NCBI RefSeq assembly: GCF_003260125.1
Contig: NZ_QHKO01000005.1
Coordinates: 130,228-194,227, forward strand
Direction of reading: 5' to 3'
DNA length: 64,000 bases
From: Lujinxingia litoralis
GTDB taxonomy: Bacteria > Myxococcota_A > Bradymonadia > Bradymonadales > Bradymonadaceae
Under the pieces are notes generated by a model, which was given only the letters and a program-made list of their open reading frames with translations, ran no database searches and was not told where the DNA came from. The translations under genes and the position numbers were made by a program. The number at the start of each line of letters is the position of its first letter. Position 1 is the stretch's first letter. Of this stretch, positions 51,755 through 59,342 are shown piece after piece.

Positions 51755-53548
51755 ATGATGATGGCGCGAATGATCGACATTGAGGAGCAGCACTCCCGGC
51801 TTCGGATCAGCTTTCCCTACGACCGGGAACTGGTGGCTGTGGTGCGTACTCTGCCGGAGCGGTGGTACGACAAGCACACCCGCAGCTGGCTTGTGCCGCT
51901 GGAGCATCTGGCCTTTGTGATCGATCGGCTAAATGCGCACCATTTTAAGCATAGTGAGGCGCTTCGGGCCTATTGCTCGCAGCATCAGGCCGTGGTGCAG
52001 CAGCTTCCGGAGCCGGCGCTCCCTCCGCTGCCCGAGGGCACGCTCAGCGTCGCTCAACTCAACCACCAGGCCCGGCAGGTGTTGCGGGAGCGTTTCGCTG
52101 AGCCGGTCTGGCTGGTGGGGGAGTTGCAGGATTTCGATAAGAACCGGGCCAGCGGTTATCGCACCTTTTTCTTTGATCTGGTGGAGCGTCCCTACGCCGG
52201 GGCCAGCGAGGTGGCGCGTATCAAGGCGGTGCTCTTTGATGGGGCCCGTCGCTTGATCGAGGAGACGCTGCAGGAGAGTGCGCTCGATGTGACGCTACGC
52301 GACGGGCTGGCGGTGCGCCTGCTGGTCAAGGTGGAGCTCTACCCGCAAAACGGTCGCTTTCAGGTGGTGGTCGAGGGGATCGATCCTCGTTATACCGCCG
52401 GTGAGTTGGAGATGAATCGCGAGCGCGCGTTTCGGGCACTGGAGTCGGCGGGGCTGGCGGGGCTGAACCTGGCCCGGCCGCTGCCTCTTTGCCCGCTGCG
52501 CGTGGGGTTGATCACCAGCTATGAGAGCGACGCCTACAATGACTTCGCCCATCAACTCGCGCGCAGCGGTCTGGGGTTTGAGTTATGCGTGCATCACGCC
52601 AACGTGCAGGGCGCTCGTACCGAGGCCTCGGTGCTCAGGGCGCTGCGCTACTTTGAGCGTCGTGCTGATCAGGTCGATGTGGTGGCGATTGTGCGCGGTG
52701 GGGGCTCGCGTTCCGATCTGGCGTACTTTGATACCGAGGCCATCGGTCAGGCGGTGTGCCGCTTGCCGATCAAGGTGATCTGCGGGGTAGGGCACCAGCG
52801 CGATGTGTGCCTGCTCGATTTGATCAGCGAGTCGACCAAGACCCCGACGGCGGCGGCCGACCTGCTGATCGCGCAGGTCGAGCGCTACTGGAGTGCGATG
52901 GGAGAGCGCTATGCGCGGATCGCGCGGGAGGCGCTGCGCCAGGTGGACTCGCAGCGTCAGTACCTGCGCGTGCTCAGCGCCCGGCTCGCCGGTGAGGTGA
53001 CCCGGGAGGTGGAACGGGCCCGAGCGCGTGATGCCCGCGCGCGTCAGCGGGCCCGGGGCGCGATTCGCGAGCAGCTGGCGCTCGCTCGCCAGGCGGGCCG
53101 ACGCGCCGAGGAGCGGCTGGCGCGCGGGAGTCACCTGCGTACGAGGGAGGCGCGTCGGGAGCTCTGGCGCGCCGCCGGCGGGCTCTCGCTGGGGGCGATC
53201 GAGCTGCGGATGCGCCGTAAGGAAGACGAGCTGCGCGCGCAGAAGGAGCGCCTGGATCGGGCCCAGCGCGTGGTGCTTCGCCAGGCGAAGGCGCGCCTGG
53301 AGCTGGCCGAGGAGCAGCGACGCCTGCTGGACCCGGCGCGGGTGCTCGCCAGGGGCTTTGCCATCGTGCGTACTGAAAAGGGAATTGTGCGCGATCCGGC
53401 TCGTCTGGCCCGCGGTCAACGCATGGAAGTGGAGCTGGCGCGCGGGCGCTTTGTGGCCATTCGCGAAGATGAACCTGCGGCCAGCGAGCCGCGTCAGGAA
53501 GAACTGATCCCGGCCCGGGCCGGCGACGATTCCCCCACGGAGGAATGA
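51755..53548 (+). CDS. xseA: exodeoxyribonuclease VII large subunit with N-terminal HARP-like domain
   Basis: About 597 residues from the ATG at 51755, which has GGAG nine bases upstream; an ATG at 51674 is a less likely alternative. Residues about 10-75 (HSRLRISFPYDRELVAVVRTL, RWYDKHTRSWLVPLEHL) resemble the HARP domain of SMARCAL1-type helicases, which is not a usual part of XseA. After a Pro-rich linker the standard protein begins: OB-fold (LSVAQLNHQARQVLRERF then VWLVGELQDF), catalytic domain with GLITSYESDAYNDF, VVAIVRGGGSRSDLAYFD, GVGHQRDVCLLDLISES and TPTAAADLL, and a long Arg-rich coiled coil, then LARGFAIVRTEKG. ExoVII degrades single-stranded DNA in both directions. The stop overlaps xseB. 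Confidence 0.92.
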   Translation: MMMARMIDIEEQHSRLRISFPYDRELVAVVRTLPERWYDKHTRSWLVPLEHLAFVIDRLNAHHFKHSEALRAYCSQHQAVVQQLPEPALPPLPEGTLSVAQLNHQARQVLRERFAEPVWLVGELQDFDKNRASGYRTFFFDLVERPYAGASEVARIKAVLFDGARRLIEETLQESALDVTLRDGLAVRLLVKVELYPQNGRFQVVVEGIDPRYTAGELEMNRERAFRALESAGLAGLNLARPLPLCPLRVGLITSYESDAYNDFAHQLARSGLGFELCVHHANVQGARTEASVLRALRYFERRADQVDVVAIVRGGGSRSDLAYFDTEAIGQAVCRLPIKVICGVGHQRDVCLLDLISESTKTPTAAADLLIAQVERYWSAMGERYARIAREALRQVDSQRQYLRVLSARLAGEVTREVERARARDARARQRARGAIREQLALARQAGRRAEERLARGSHLRTREARRELWRAAGGLSLGAIELRMRRKEDELRAQKERLDRAQRVVLRQAKARLELAEEQRRLLDPARVLARGFAIVRTEKGIVRDPARLARGQRMEVELARGRFVAIREDEPAASEPRQEELIPARAGDDSPTEE

Positions 53549-53778
53549 TGAGTAGTGATTCAAATACGAAGATCGAGGCGCTGAGCTACGGGCAGGCCAT
53601 GGAGGAGCTCAACCAGATTCTGGCCGCCATCGAAGGCGACGCCGTCGATCTCGATGAGCTCGGCGAGCGGGTGGCCCGCGCCGCCGAGCTCATTCGGGTC
53701 TGCCGCGGGAAGATCGAGCAGACCGAGTTTCAGGTACGCACCATCATCGAAGAGCTCGATGAGGGTGAGGAGAGCTGA
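53545..53778 (+). CDS. xseB: exodeoxyribonuclease VII small subunit
   Basis: A 77-residue helical protein with the XseB signature: SYGQAMEELNQILAAIEGDAVDLDELGERVARAAELIRVCRGKIEQTE. Several small subunits coat the coiled coil of XseA to give active ExoVII. It overlaps xseA by four bases and so will be translated in step with it; a second ATG one codon later is an equally possible start. Confidence 0.96.
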   Translation: MMSSDSNTKIEALSYGQAMEELNQILAAIEGDAVDLDELGERVARAAELIRVCRGKIEQTEFQVRTIIEELDEGEES

Positions 53779-53781
53779 ATC

Positions 53782-54324
53782 TCAGAAGACTTCCACGCGA
53801 AACTCCGCGAAGACGCGGAAGCGGGCGTCGTCATCGGGAGCGCTGCCGGAGGCTGCACTGTTCAGGCGCATGCCCTCCTCGATGTAGGGTTTGAGGTCGA
53901 TGCCTTCGGCGACCTCCAGCTCAAAGCTGCCGGCGCCCTCGGGGGCCGGATCGCGCCAGGCAAGGTCGACCTCCGGAAGTTCCGAGCCGCTCTGGGCGGA
54001 GGCGATGTTGATGGTCACCGCGTCGATGAAGTCGAAGTCGGGAGCCTGGCTGTCATCTTCGAGTTCAAAACGCACTCCGGTCAGGTAGACCGCGCTGGCG
54101 CCGGTGGCGTCCTGGGCTTCCAGTTCCTGAGCCAGATTGACTGTGAGGGGGATGGTGGTCGGAAAGAGGCTGCCCAGTCCCAGCAGGGATGAGCCCTGGC
54201 CTTCGATTTCAATGACATCGCTCTCCTGGGTGAAGGAGAACGCAGCGATGCCACAGCTGGTCAGGGAGAGCATCAGAAGCAGGAGGAGCAGGGCGCCGGC
54301 GGCACGCCAGGGTTTGTACGACAT
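53782..54324 (-). CDS. lipoprotein of unknown function
   Basis: A 180-residue protein from the ATG at 54324, with a signal peptide of strong Leu content and the lipobox LSLTSCGIAA. The mature part is rich in Ser/Asp/Glu with beta-like stretches (VTINIASAQSGSELPEVDLA, RFELEDDSQ) and ends in ARFRVFAEFRVEVF, which looks like the last strand of a beta-sandwich. I do not recognise a family. It converges with xseB; the stops are only three bases apart. Confidence 0.82.
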   Translation of the reverse strand: MSYKPWRAAGALLLLLLMLSLTSCGIAAFSFTQESDVIEIEGQGSSLLGLGSLFPTTIPLTVNLAQELEAQDATGASAVYLTGVRFELEDDSQAPDFDFIDAVTINIASAQSGSELPEVDLAWRDPAPEGAGSFELEVAEGIDLKPYIEEGMRLNSAASGSAPDDDARFRVFAEFRVEVF

Positions 54325-54732
54325 GGGATCATCCTTGTAGCGGGAAAAAGACCTGGCCAGGAGCCAGAAAGTATGGCCCTTCAGAGTACACCAACCCTCG
54401 TTTTGCTGTGAACCCTGGTCGTTGCGATAGGACCGATGCGGGTGATGGCGCGCGGCTAAGAAAAGGGCGACCGGCGTGAGTGAGGGGCAGATCGGGGTGG
54501 GGGGGAGTCTGAGCAAAGGGTATCGGCTGTGTCAGAATGTCACGATGTGGTCGAGGCGCTCGCGTGGTGCGCGCGTCTGTGAACTCGGCGTAAGAGGGGG
54601 TTCCGGAGAGGGAACCCGGCACGAACGAAGGCGAATCTCCGCCGGGAGGCGCTTGTCACAAAACGTGTCAAGGGGTAGAGTGCCGCGAATTTCCCCCCGG
54701 CCATGATCCGGTCCGAGTGAGGCCCAGACGGC
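54325..54732. other. divergent intergenic region
   Basis: A 408-base gap between the lipoprotein gene (minus) and the MJ0042/GYF gene (plus). It carries the plus-strand promoter listed separately. No gene, repeat or clear minus-strand promoter is seen. Confidence 0.5.
54653..54681 (+). promoter_or_regulatory. putative sigma-70 promoter for the zinc-ribbon/GYF gene
   Basis: TTGTCA (54653-54658), 17 bases, TAGAGT (54676-54681), about 52 bases before the ATG. Confidence 0.5.
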
Positions 54733-56706
54733 ATGAAGTTTTACTGCGACAGTTGCCAGACCAAGTACTCGATCGCTGATGAAAAAGTTCGAGGGAAGGT
54801 TCTGAAGGTGCGCTGCAAGAAATGCAGCCACATTATCACGGTACGTGAGGCCAGCCGCCCGGAGGCGGCGCCCCGGTCGGTGAGCCGAAAGATCGCCTGG
54901 CATTACGCGATCAACGGGCAGTCCTTTGGGCCGATGGACGAAGAGGCGCTGCGTCAGAAGGTGGCCTCGGGAGAGGTCGGCGATGCGGCCTACCTGTGGA
55001 ACGAGACCTTTGGGGATTGGAAGCCCCTGGCGAGTGTGGCTGAGTTCGCGCCGGCGCTGCGTCAGGCTCAGGCGGCGCGGCCTTCGCCCCGGACCATCGG
55101 CGTCAAAGAGGCGCTGAGCGCCATTTCGGTGGGAGAGGGGCTGGATTCGGAGCCGAGTTTTGCCGAAGCCAGCGAAGCCTCCGAGGCCAGCGAGACCGAC
55201 GACGAAGCGACGGTCTTTGACCTGAATCGCTCCGAGCTGCTCAAGGGCGCCGCGGATCGATCCCCGGCCCCCCTGGCGAGCACCGAGGAGGCGGTCGCCG
55301 GCTTTAAGGCGGCGCTGGGGCAGGGGGCCGAGGAATCGCGACAGGATCGTCTCTCGAAGCTGCGCGAGCGCCTGCACCTCGATGGTGAGGGGGAGGCGGA
55401 CGCCGTGGCCCCGGGCCCTCAGCCCGAGGAGAGAGGGGTTGATCTGGCCCTGGGCGACACGCTGGACGCCGCTGAGCGCAGCGAGCAGGCAGCGCCCGGG
55501 TTCGGTGCCTCGGAAGCGGTGGTCGACGCTTCGGAGACCGGGAACGGTGCTTCGGGGCCGGCAGCGCGCGCTTCGACGCACGATGGACTTTTTTCGGGGG
55601 TTGATGCTCCCGGCGCGTCCAGTGGTGTGCCAGCGGCGTCGATGGCCTCGGCCGGGCCGACGGAGCAGGAAGGGGGCGAGGATTCGGTGCCCTTCTTCCC
55701 CTCGGCGCCCCGGCTTGGCGATCCGGCGCAGGCCTCGTCCAGTCGTATGGAGGAGATCACCGGCAGTCTGCTCATTCAGCTTAACACGCTGAAGCAGGAC
55801 AGCCGCAAGCGTCTGGTGATGTTCGGGGCGGGCGCCGCAGTGCTCCTGGTGCTGGTGGCTGCGGTGGGCTACGTGGTGGCGACCTCGGAGTCGACCGAAG
55901 TGGTGGACGATACGCCGAAGATGCGCCTGGATAACGTCGGGCAACGCCCGGAGTTTCGGACCTACTCCAAGGAGCGCGCGAAGCGCGCGACGAACCTCTT
56001 TGTGGTGGAGGATGACATCGTCATCAGCCGGGAGGAGGGCAAAGCGGCGTTTGAGCACGAGGAGGCGGCGCGTAAGGCGGGCAAGAGCACCGACGAGATT
56101 CGACGCGAGCAGGTTGCGCTGGCCGAGAAGAACCCGAGTCTGCTTCCGAAGATCGATACCGACTCCCTGCGCTTTGAGGGCGGCTCCGCCGAAGGCGCGC
56201 AGATCGGCCGGGGCGACTCCAAGAGCGGTGTGAACCGCGAGGGTGTGGGGGCGACGGCCGGTGGTTTTGAGGTCGGAGGGTTGGCCGGTGCCGGCACTGC
56301 CGGCCCGGCGGGTGCGGATGACCGTTTTCAGCGCATGGCGGCGCTTAAGACCGATTCTAACCGCGAGATCTACCGCCCGCACGCCGATCTCGAGTCCGGG
56401 CGCAGGTCCAAGGGGCCCGAGGGGCTGACGCCTGAAGAGATCGCCCAGGGCTTCCGCACCGTTATGCAGAGCATCGGGCTGTGTCGCGAGCGTCATATGT
56501 GGCGCGGCGGCACCATTGAAGCGCGACGCATTCATCTGACGCTGCAGGTGCTCGATACCGGTCGCATCGGACGGATCAAGCTGGAGCCCGATTCGCTGGA
56601 GGGCACCGAGTTTAGCCGTTGCATGAACACCCACCGCGATCGGTGGAGCTTCCCTTCGTTTAACGGGGAGCCGATCGAGGTGCGCGCGCCCTTTGTGCTG
56701 CAATGA
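54733..56706 (+). CDS. zinc-ribbon / GYF / AgmX-type C-terminal domain protein
   Basis: A 657-residue protein. Residues 1-37 are an MJ0042-type zinc ribbon (FYCDSCQTKYSIADEKV, VRCKKCSHIITV; two CxxC pairs). Residues about 55-112 are a GYF_2-like domain (WHYAINGQSFGPMDEEALRQ, WNETFGDWKPL). Residues 120-345 are acidic low complexity. A membrane helix lies at about 360-383 (LVMFGAGAAVLLVLVAAVGYV). After a second linker the last 100 residues are like the AgmX/PglI C-terminal domain (FRTVMQSIGLCRERHMWRGG, RRIHLTLQVLDTGRIGRIKL, CMNTHRDRWSFPSF). The order cytoplasmic sensor, helix, periplasmic TonB-like end is typical of adventurous-gliding proteins of myxobacteria. A terminator follows at once. Confidence 0.88.
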   Translation: MKFYCDSCQTKYSIADEKVRGKVLKVRCKKCSHIITVREASRPEAAPRSVSRKIAWHYAINGQSFGPMDEEALRQKVASGEVGDAAYLWNETFGDWKPLASVAEFAPALRQAQAARPSPRTIGVKEALSAISVGEGLDSEPSFAEASEASEASETDDEATVFDLNRSELLKGAADRSPAPLASTEEAVAGFKAALGQGAEESRQDRLSKLRERLHLDGEGEADAVAPGPQPEERGVDLALGDTLDAAERSEQAAPGFGASEAVVDASETGNGASGPAARASTHDGLFSGVDAPGASSGVPAASMASAGPTEQEGGEDSVPFFPSAPRLGDPAQASSSRMEEITGSLLIQLNTLKQDSRKRLVMFGAGAAVLLVLVAAVGYVVATSESTEVVDDTPKMRLDNVGQRPEFRTYSKERAKRATNLFVVEDDIVISREEGKAAFEHEEAARKAGKSTDEIRREQVALAEKNPSLLPKIDTDSLRFEGGSAEGAQIGRGDSKSGVNREGVGATAGGFEVGGLAGAGTAGPAGADDRFQRMAALKTDSNREIYRPHADLESGRRSKGPEGLTPEEIAQGFRTVMQSIGLCRERHMWRGGTIEARRIHLTLQVLDTGRIGRIKLEPDSLEGTEFSRCMNTHRDRWSFPSFNGEPIEVRAPFVLQ

Positions 56707-56740
56707 TCGGAGCGCGTTGACGTGCCGACCCGCAATAACA

Positions 56741-56770
56741 AGAGCCCGGCGATATCGCCGGGCTCTTTTT
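56741..56770 (+). terminator. Rho-independent terminator
   Basis: AGAGCCCGGCGA (56741-56752) pairs perfectly with TCGCCGGGCTCT (56755-56766) over a 2-base loop, followed by TTTT. It lies 34 bases after the stop of the zinc-ribbon/GYF gene. Confidence 0.9.
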
Positions 56771-56797
56771 CGTTGGGAGGACGTTGCCGCCGGGGGA

Positions 56798-57484
56798 TCA
56801 GTGCGCGTCAGGTTTCATCGCGCGTACGCGGGCTTCCAGCTCGGCGAGCAAGAGTTCCAGGTCGACAAGGTTGAGGCGGTCCTCGTGCGCTTCAAGGTGG
56901 GCGCGGGTGCGTGTCAGCCAGTTACGGGCCTGCGTCAGGGCGTCGGCCCGTACGAAGTCTTCGGCGATCTCGATGAGTTCGTCTCCGGTGGTCTCGGCGC
57001 TGGCGAGGTAGCGCTCGTAGAGAAGGGAGGCCTCGTCGGGCTGGCCGGCCAGGAGCGTGAGCCAGGCCTCGGCGCGGGCCGGGGGTTGGGGCCAGGGGCC
57101 GGGCATGCTCTCGGGAACCTGGAGCATCGCCCGTGCGTCGGGGAGGTCGCCGGCCCGCGCCAGCTGGGCGGCTGCCTGGAGCATGATTTCGATATAATTC
57201 AACGCCGGGTGCTCGCAGGGGGCAGTGAGGATGTGCCGGGTCTGCTCCCGAAAGTCCTCAACGCGCCCGAGCTGCAGGCAGCGACGCGCCAGCGCCCAGC
57301 GCTCCAGATCGCTGAGGGCGTCGGACGCCGGCAGCGGGCCCTGGCCGGGCCACCGGGCCAGGCGGTGATGACGCGCTGCCTCGCCCGTGGAGGTCACCTC
57401 CCATGCGTGGTAGAGGTATCCGGCTTCGTCATCGACAACCTCTGGATAGGCATCTTCCATGGATGGGGCGAAGTCATTGGACAT
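56798..57484 (-). CDS. helical-repeat (TPR-like) protein of unknown function
   Basis: A 228-residue soluble protein, Ala/Leu/Arg-rich. The first 50 residues are acidic and aromatic (EAGYLYHAWEVTSTGEAARH), and the rest looks like four or five helical hairpins (LERWALARRCLQLGRVEDFR; LQAAAQLARAGDLPDARAML; EAWLTLLAGQPDEASLLYERYL), which fits a TPR-like solenoid. No catalytic motif or export signal is present. It is transcribed divergently from the DUF368 gene, 78 bases away, and is convergent with the zinc-ribbon/GYF gene. Confidence 0.75.
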   Translation of the reverse strand: MSNDFAPSMEDAYPEVVDDEAGYLYHAWEVTSTGEAARHHRLARWPGQGPLPASDALSDLERWALARRCLQLGRVEDFREQTRHILTAPCEHPALNYIEIMLQAAAQLARAGDLPDARAMLQVPESMPGPWPQPPARAEAWLTLLAGQPDEASLLYERYLASAETTGDELIEIAEDFVRADALTQARNWLTRTRAHLEAHEDRLNLVDLELLLAELEARVRAMKPDAH

Positions 57485-57562
57485 CGATCAACCTTTGCGG
57501 GCGCGAGCGCGCACGTGAGAAGCGGCCGCCGGGCGACCGCGTAGCGAAAGGACGAGGCAGGG

Positions 57563-58789
57563 ATGCAACGAGTGCTGCTTTACCTCAAAGGCGTCTGCAT
57601 GGGCGTGGCCGATATCATCCCCGGGGTCAGTGGAGGAACGCTGGCGTTGATCCTGGGGATCTATACGGAGTTGGTCAACACCATCCGGGGGCTGAATCTG
57701 GCCTGGGTGGCTCCGTTGTGGCGTTGGTTGAGCGGGGGGCGCAAGGATGAGGACCGGCGCGAGCTTATTCGGGCGCTGGAGCGACTGAATTTGCCTTTTT
57801 TGATGGTGCTGGGGGCGGGGATCGCCACCGCAATTGTGGTGGGCGGGCTGATTTTGCCCGGGCTGCTGGAGCGCTACCCGGAGGTGATGCGGGCGCTCTT
57901 CTTCGGGCTGATCCTGGCCAGCGTGCCGGTGCCCTTTAAGATGATCGAGTTTCGCTCCGGGGCGATGCGCGCGGTGGCCGCGGTGGCGGTCGTGGTGGGC
58001 GTGGCCGTGGGCTGGGTACTGACCAATCCCTCGACCACGGTGGAGGCCGGTCTGACCTGGAAGGAGATGGAGTCTCAGGAGCAGACGATGCGCGATGTGG
58101 TGCGGGAGGGGCCCAGCGCCTGGGCGGCGGAGCAGGTGTACTGGGCGCCGCAGAACGAAGCGCTTCGCCTGGCGATGGACTCGGCCTATCCCGAGCTTGA
58201 GCTGGAGCCACCGCAGCCCGGGGCGGCCCGGGATAAAGACGCGATCAAAGCCCGCAGCGAGGTCTACGAGGAATTGACGATCCCGGCGGGCACGCCGGTG
58301 CAGGTCCCGCAGCCGGCGCCCTGGTACATCTTTGTGGTCGGGATGATCGCGATCTGTGCGATGATCCTCCCGGGCATTAGCGGCTCTTATCTGCTGTTGA
58401 TCCTGGGAGGCTATTTCTTTGTGCTCAACGCCCTTAAGGGCGTGATCACGGGGCTGGCCTCGGGGAGTCTGCCGCTGAGCGCGGGGTTGTATGTCGGCCT
58501 CTTCATGGCCGGGGCGGCCATCGGGATCTTGAGCTTTGCCCGGGTGCTCAGCTGGCTTCTGGAGCGCTGGCCGGTGCCCACGCTGGGCGTGCTGGTGGGG
58601 CTGATGGTGGGGTGTTTGCGCGGGATCTGGCCCTTTCAGGGGATGGAAGAGGGCAGCGTGATCAACGTCCTTCCCCCGGCGTTTGATGCAACCGTGGTGG
58701 CGTCACTGGGGGCGGCGATCGTGGGCGCGGTGTTGGTCACGGTGCTCGGACGCATCGGGAGTGCGCACCAGGCTGAGAAAGGCGCCTGA
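57563..58789 (+). CDS. DUF368-family polyprenyl-phosphate transporter (PopT-like)
   Basis: A 408-residue membrane protein of about eight to ten helices. Two family signatures stand out as an internal repeat: GVADIIPGVSGGTLALILGIY at about 13-33 and AMILPGISGSYLLLILGGYF at about 271-290. DUF368 proteins (PopT) are reported to recycle undecaprenyl phosphate across the cytoplasmic membrane for cell-wall and surface-polymer synthesis. The region between helices (about 150-245) is longer than in typical members and hydrophilic (WKEMESQEQTMRDVVREGPS...). The gene is followed after 55 bases by an Rrf2 regulator. Confidence 0.9.
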   Translation: MQRVLLYLKGVCMGVADIIPGVSGGTLALILGIYTELVNTIRGLNLAWVAPLWRWLSGGRKDEDRRELIRALERLNLPFLMVLGAGIATAIVVGGLILPGLLERYPEVMRALFFGLILASVPVPFKMIEFRSGAMRAVAAVAVVVGVAVGWVLTNPSTTVEAGLTWKEMESQEQTMRDVVREGPSAWAAEQVYWAPQNEALRLAMDSAYPELELEPPQPGAARDKDAIKARSEVYEELTIPAGTPVQVPQPAPWYIFVVGMIAICAMILPGISGSYLLLILGGYFFVLNALKGVITGLASGSLPLSAGLYVGLFMAGAAIGILSFARVLSWLLERWPVPTLGVLVGLMVGCLRGIWPFQGMEEGSVINVLPPAFDATVVASLGAAIVGAVLVTVLGRIGSAHQAEKGA

Positions 58790-58844
58790 GCGAGATGTGT
58801 CGGCGGTAGGCCGCAGGTGGCTTCCGCCGGTTGAGGAGAGTGTT

Positions 58845-59297
58845 ATGGAGATTAGCGCGCGCACGATGTACGGACTTCGAGCGCTGGTGACTTTGGCCGG
58901 CGCCCGCACGTGTGATCCGATGAGCATTCAGAGCATCGCCGAGGAGGAGGACCTCCCGGGGAAGTTTCTCGAAGGCATCATGGCGGATTTAAAGCGGGGC
59001 GGGTTTGTGCGCAGCAAGCGAGGCGCCAACGGCGGCTACATGCTCTCGCGTCCGGCCAGCGAGATCACGCTTTTGAGCGTGATTCGTCACCTAGATGGCC
59101 CGGTGGCTCCCCTGGGCTATGAGGATCGCAGCCGGGCCGATGGCGAGGCTACCGAGCGGCAGCGGGCGTTCGGCCCGGTGTGGTGCGAGATTCGCGAGGC
59201 GACGATTCGGGTGCTGGAGTGCTACTCGATCCAGTCGATCGCCGATAGCGTGCCGGAGTTGCGCCTGGAGGACTTTCGGCCCAATTACCAGATTTGA
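58845..59297 (+). CDS. Rrf2-family transcriptional regulator
   Basis: A 150-residue protein preceded by GAGGAG. The winged-helix part is typical of Rrf2: MEISARTMYGLRALVTLA, SIQSIAEEEDLPGKFLEGIMADLKRGG and VRSKRGANGGYMLSRP. The C-terminal part (DGPVAPLGYEDRSRA ... PVWCEIREATIRVLECYSI) has only scattered cysteines, not the three-Cys cluster of IscR or NsrR, so it probably does not carry an Fe-S cluster through the standard ligands; it might use another signal, as CymR does. It may regulate the neighbouring DUF368 gene. Confidence 0.9.
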   Translation: MEISARTMYGLRALVTLAGARTCDPMSIQSIAEEEDLPGKFLEGIMADLKRGGFVRSKRGANGGYMLSRPASEITLLSVIRHLDGPVAPLGYEDRSRADGEATERQRAFGPVWCEIREATIRVLECYSIQSIADSVPELRLEDFRPNYQI

Positions 59298-59342
59298 GCT
59301 CGCCTGGGCCGCGCGGCGGTGCGCGCGGCCCGGACAGGGGGC

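Noticed and set aside
54532..56703. A 723-codon open frame on the minus strand
   Set aside because: It lies opposite the zinc-ribbon/GYF/AgmX gene, which has a good promoter, start and terminator. The translation is Arg/His/Gly-rich without any recognisable domain.
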